DNA of 64,000 bases. It comes from Arctopsyche grandis (taxonomy: Eukaryota; Arthropoda; Insecta; Trichoptera; Hydropsychidae). The notes under the pieces were generated by a model. The model saw only the letters and a list, made by a program, of their open reading frames with translations, searched no databases and had not been told where the DNA came from. The DNA is taken from contig NC_135360.1 of NCBI RefSeq assembly GCF_051622035.1, forward strand, positions 10,654,001 to 10,718,000, written 5' to 3'. Made by a program: the position numbers and the translations under genes. Positions 63,531-64,000 of the stretch are shown here, piece after piece (position 1 is the stretch's first letter; each line of letters begins with the position of its first letter).

Positions 63531-64000
63531 GCTATTGCTTCAAAACACAAATACACTATCACTGTACTGTAATTTATATATCACTGCGTCGTTTCAATCA
63601 GATTGAATTCAACAAACACTTCACCAATCTTATTTTATAATAATAAAAAAATATATTAAAAACACTTCAATGATTCAATTTGAAAATTGTTCAGTGTGAA
63701 TGTATATGTTAGTTCTGTTATATATGGATTTCTTTCCAAGTGTCAAAAATGAAAGTATTGTATCTAAGTATGTATGTAAGTAGTACGCACAGCTAACTGT
63801 TCGGTCGCTACATACTATACTACGGGTGGTCCAAAAAATGTGAGCTATGATATGAAACGTCAACTCGAGATAATGTTATACAAGGTGATTCAAATGAAAA
63901 CGTAATAATGTGTAATCTAAATACAATCAGTCGTCGTTGATGCTTCAATTTCGTATCTTGCTGAGATACGAAACTTCGAAGACAAAATTCTCTCGAATCA
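63531..64000. other. Non-coding edge with mariner-like terminal words
   Basis: AT-rich end of the window. ACGGGTGGTCCAAAAAATGT (63822) and ACAAGGTGATTCAAATGAAA (63880) resemble mariner-type termini, but no partner end or transposase is inside the window. Confidence 0.25.

Overview
This is an AT-rich insect nuclear window carrying spliced genes and many short transposon remnants; nothing in it looks bacterial or viral. Lepidoptera or another plant-feeding insect order is the best guess. The sterol side-chain enzyme DHCR24 is kept by insects that convert plant sterols to cholesterol, and the repeat load, short introns and TACATA/TATGTA microsatellites fit. The order is an inference.

Four protein-coding genes can be read exon by exon. 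(1) DHCR24, minus strand, 14128-17199, nine exons, 505 aa. (2) Cdc14 dual-specificity phosphatase, plus strand, 21128-24881, eight coding exons, 745 aa, with a GC-rich likely promoter and 5' untranslated exon at about 18.7-19.2 kb. (3) A Tret1-like MFS sugar transporter, plus strand, 32618-34655, three exons, 551 aa. (4) Mitf (the MITF/TFEB/TFE3 bHLH-leucine-zipper factor), minus strand, thirteen exons at 41505-45536, plus a phase-compatible candidate first coding exon at 63317-63369. A separate 21-codon first exon at 12133-12195 (minus) starts a gene that leaves the window on the left.

Layout: 1-12 kb is gene-poor, with an RTE-like LINE fragment, an internally deleted mariner, a minisatellite-bearing repeat and a SINE. 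12.5-13.4 kb holds stacked foldback elements. DHCR24 and Cdc14 lie head to head, separated by another foldback element and a nested stack of insertions (19.5-20.4 kb). 25-32 kb and 34.7-41.5 kb are mostly non-coding with a hAT-like element, a solo LTR and a LINE 3' end. 45.5-63 kb, probably the large first intron of Mitf, holds two tandem arrays, a long (AT)n tract, two solo LTRs, LINE and SINE copies and one GC3-rich orphan reading frame.

The genes do not form a pathway. Links are only general: DHCR24 for sterol supply, the transporter for sugar uptake, Mitf for lysosome and nutrient control, Cdc14 for cell cycle and cilia. The most informative signals are structural: insertions with readable target-site duplications, one with its empty site preserved in the same window, three solo LTRs, several foldbacks and a four-copy tRNA-derived SINE family.
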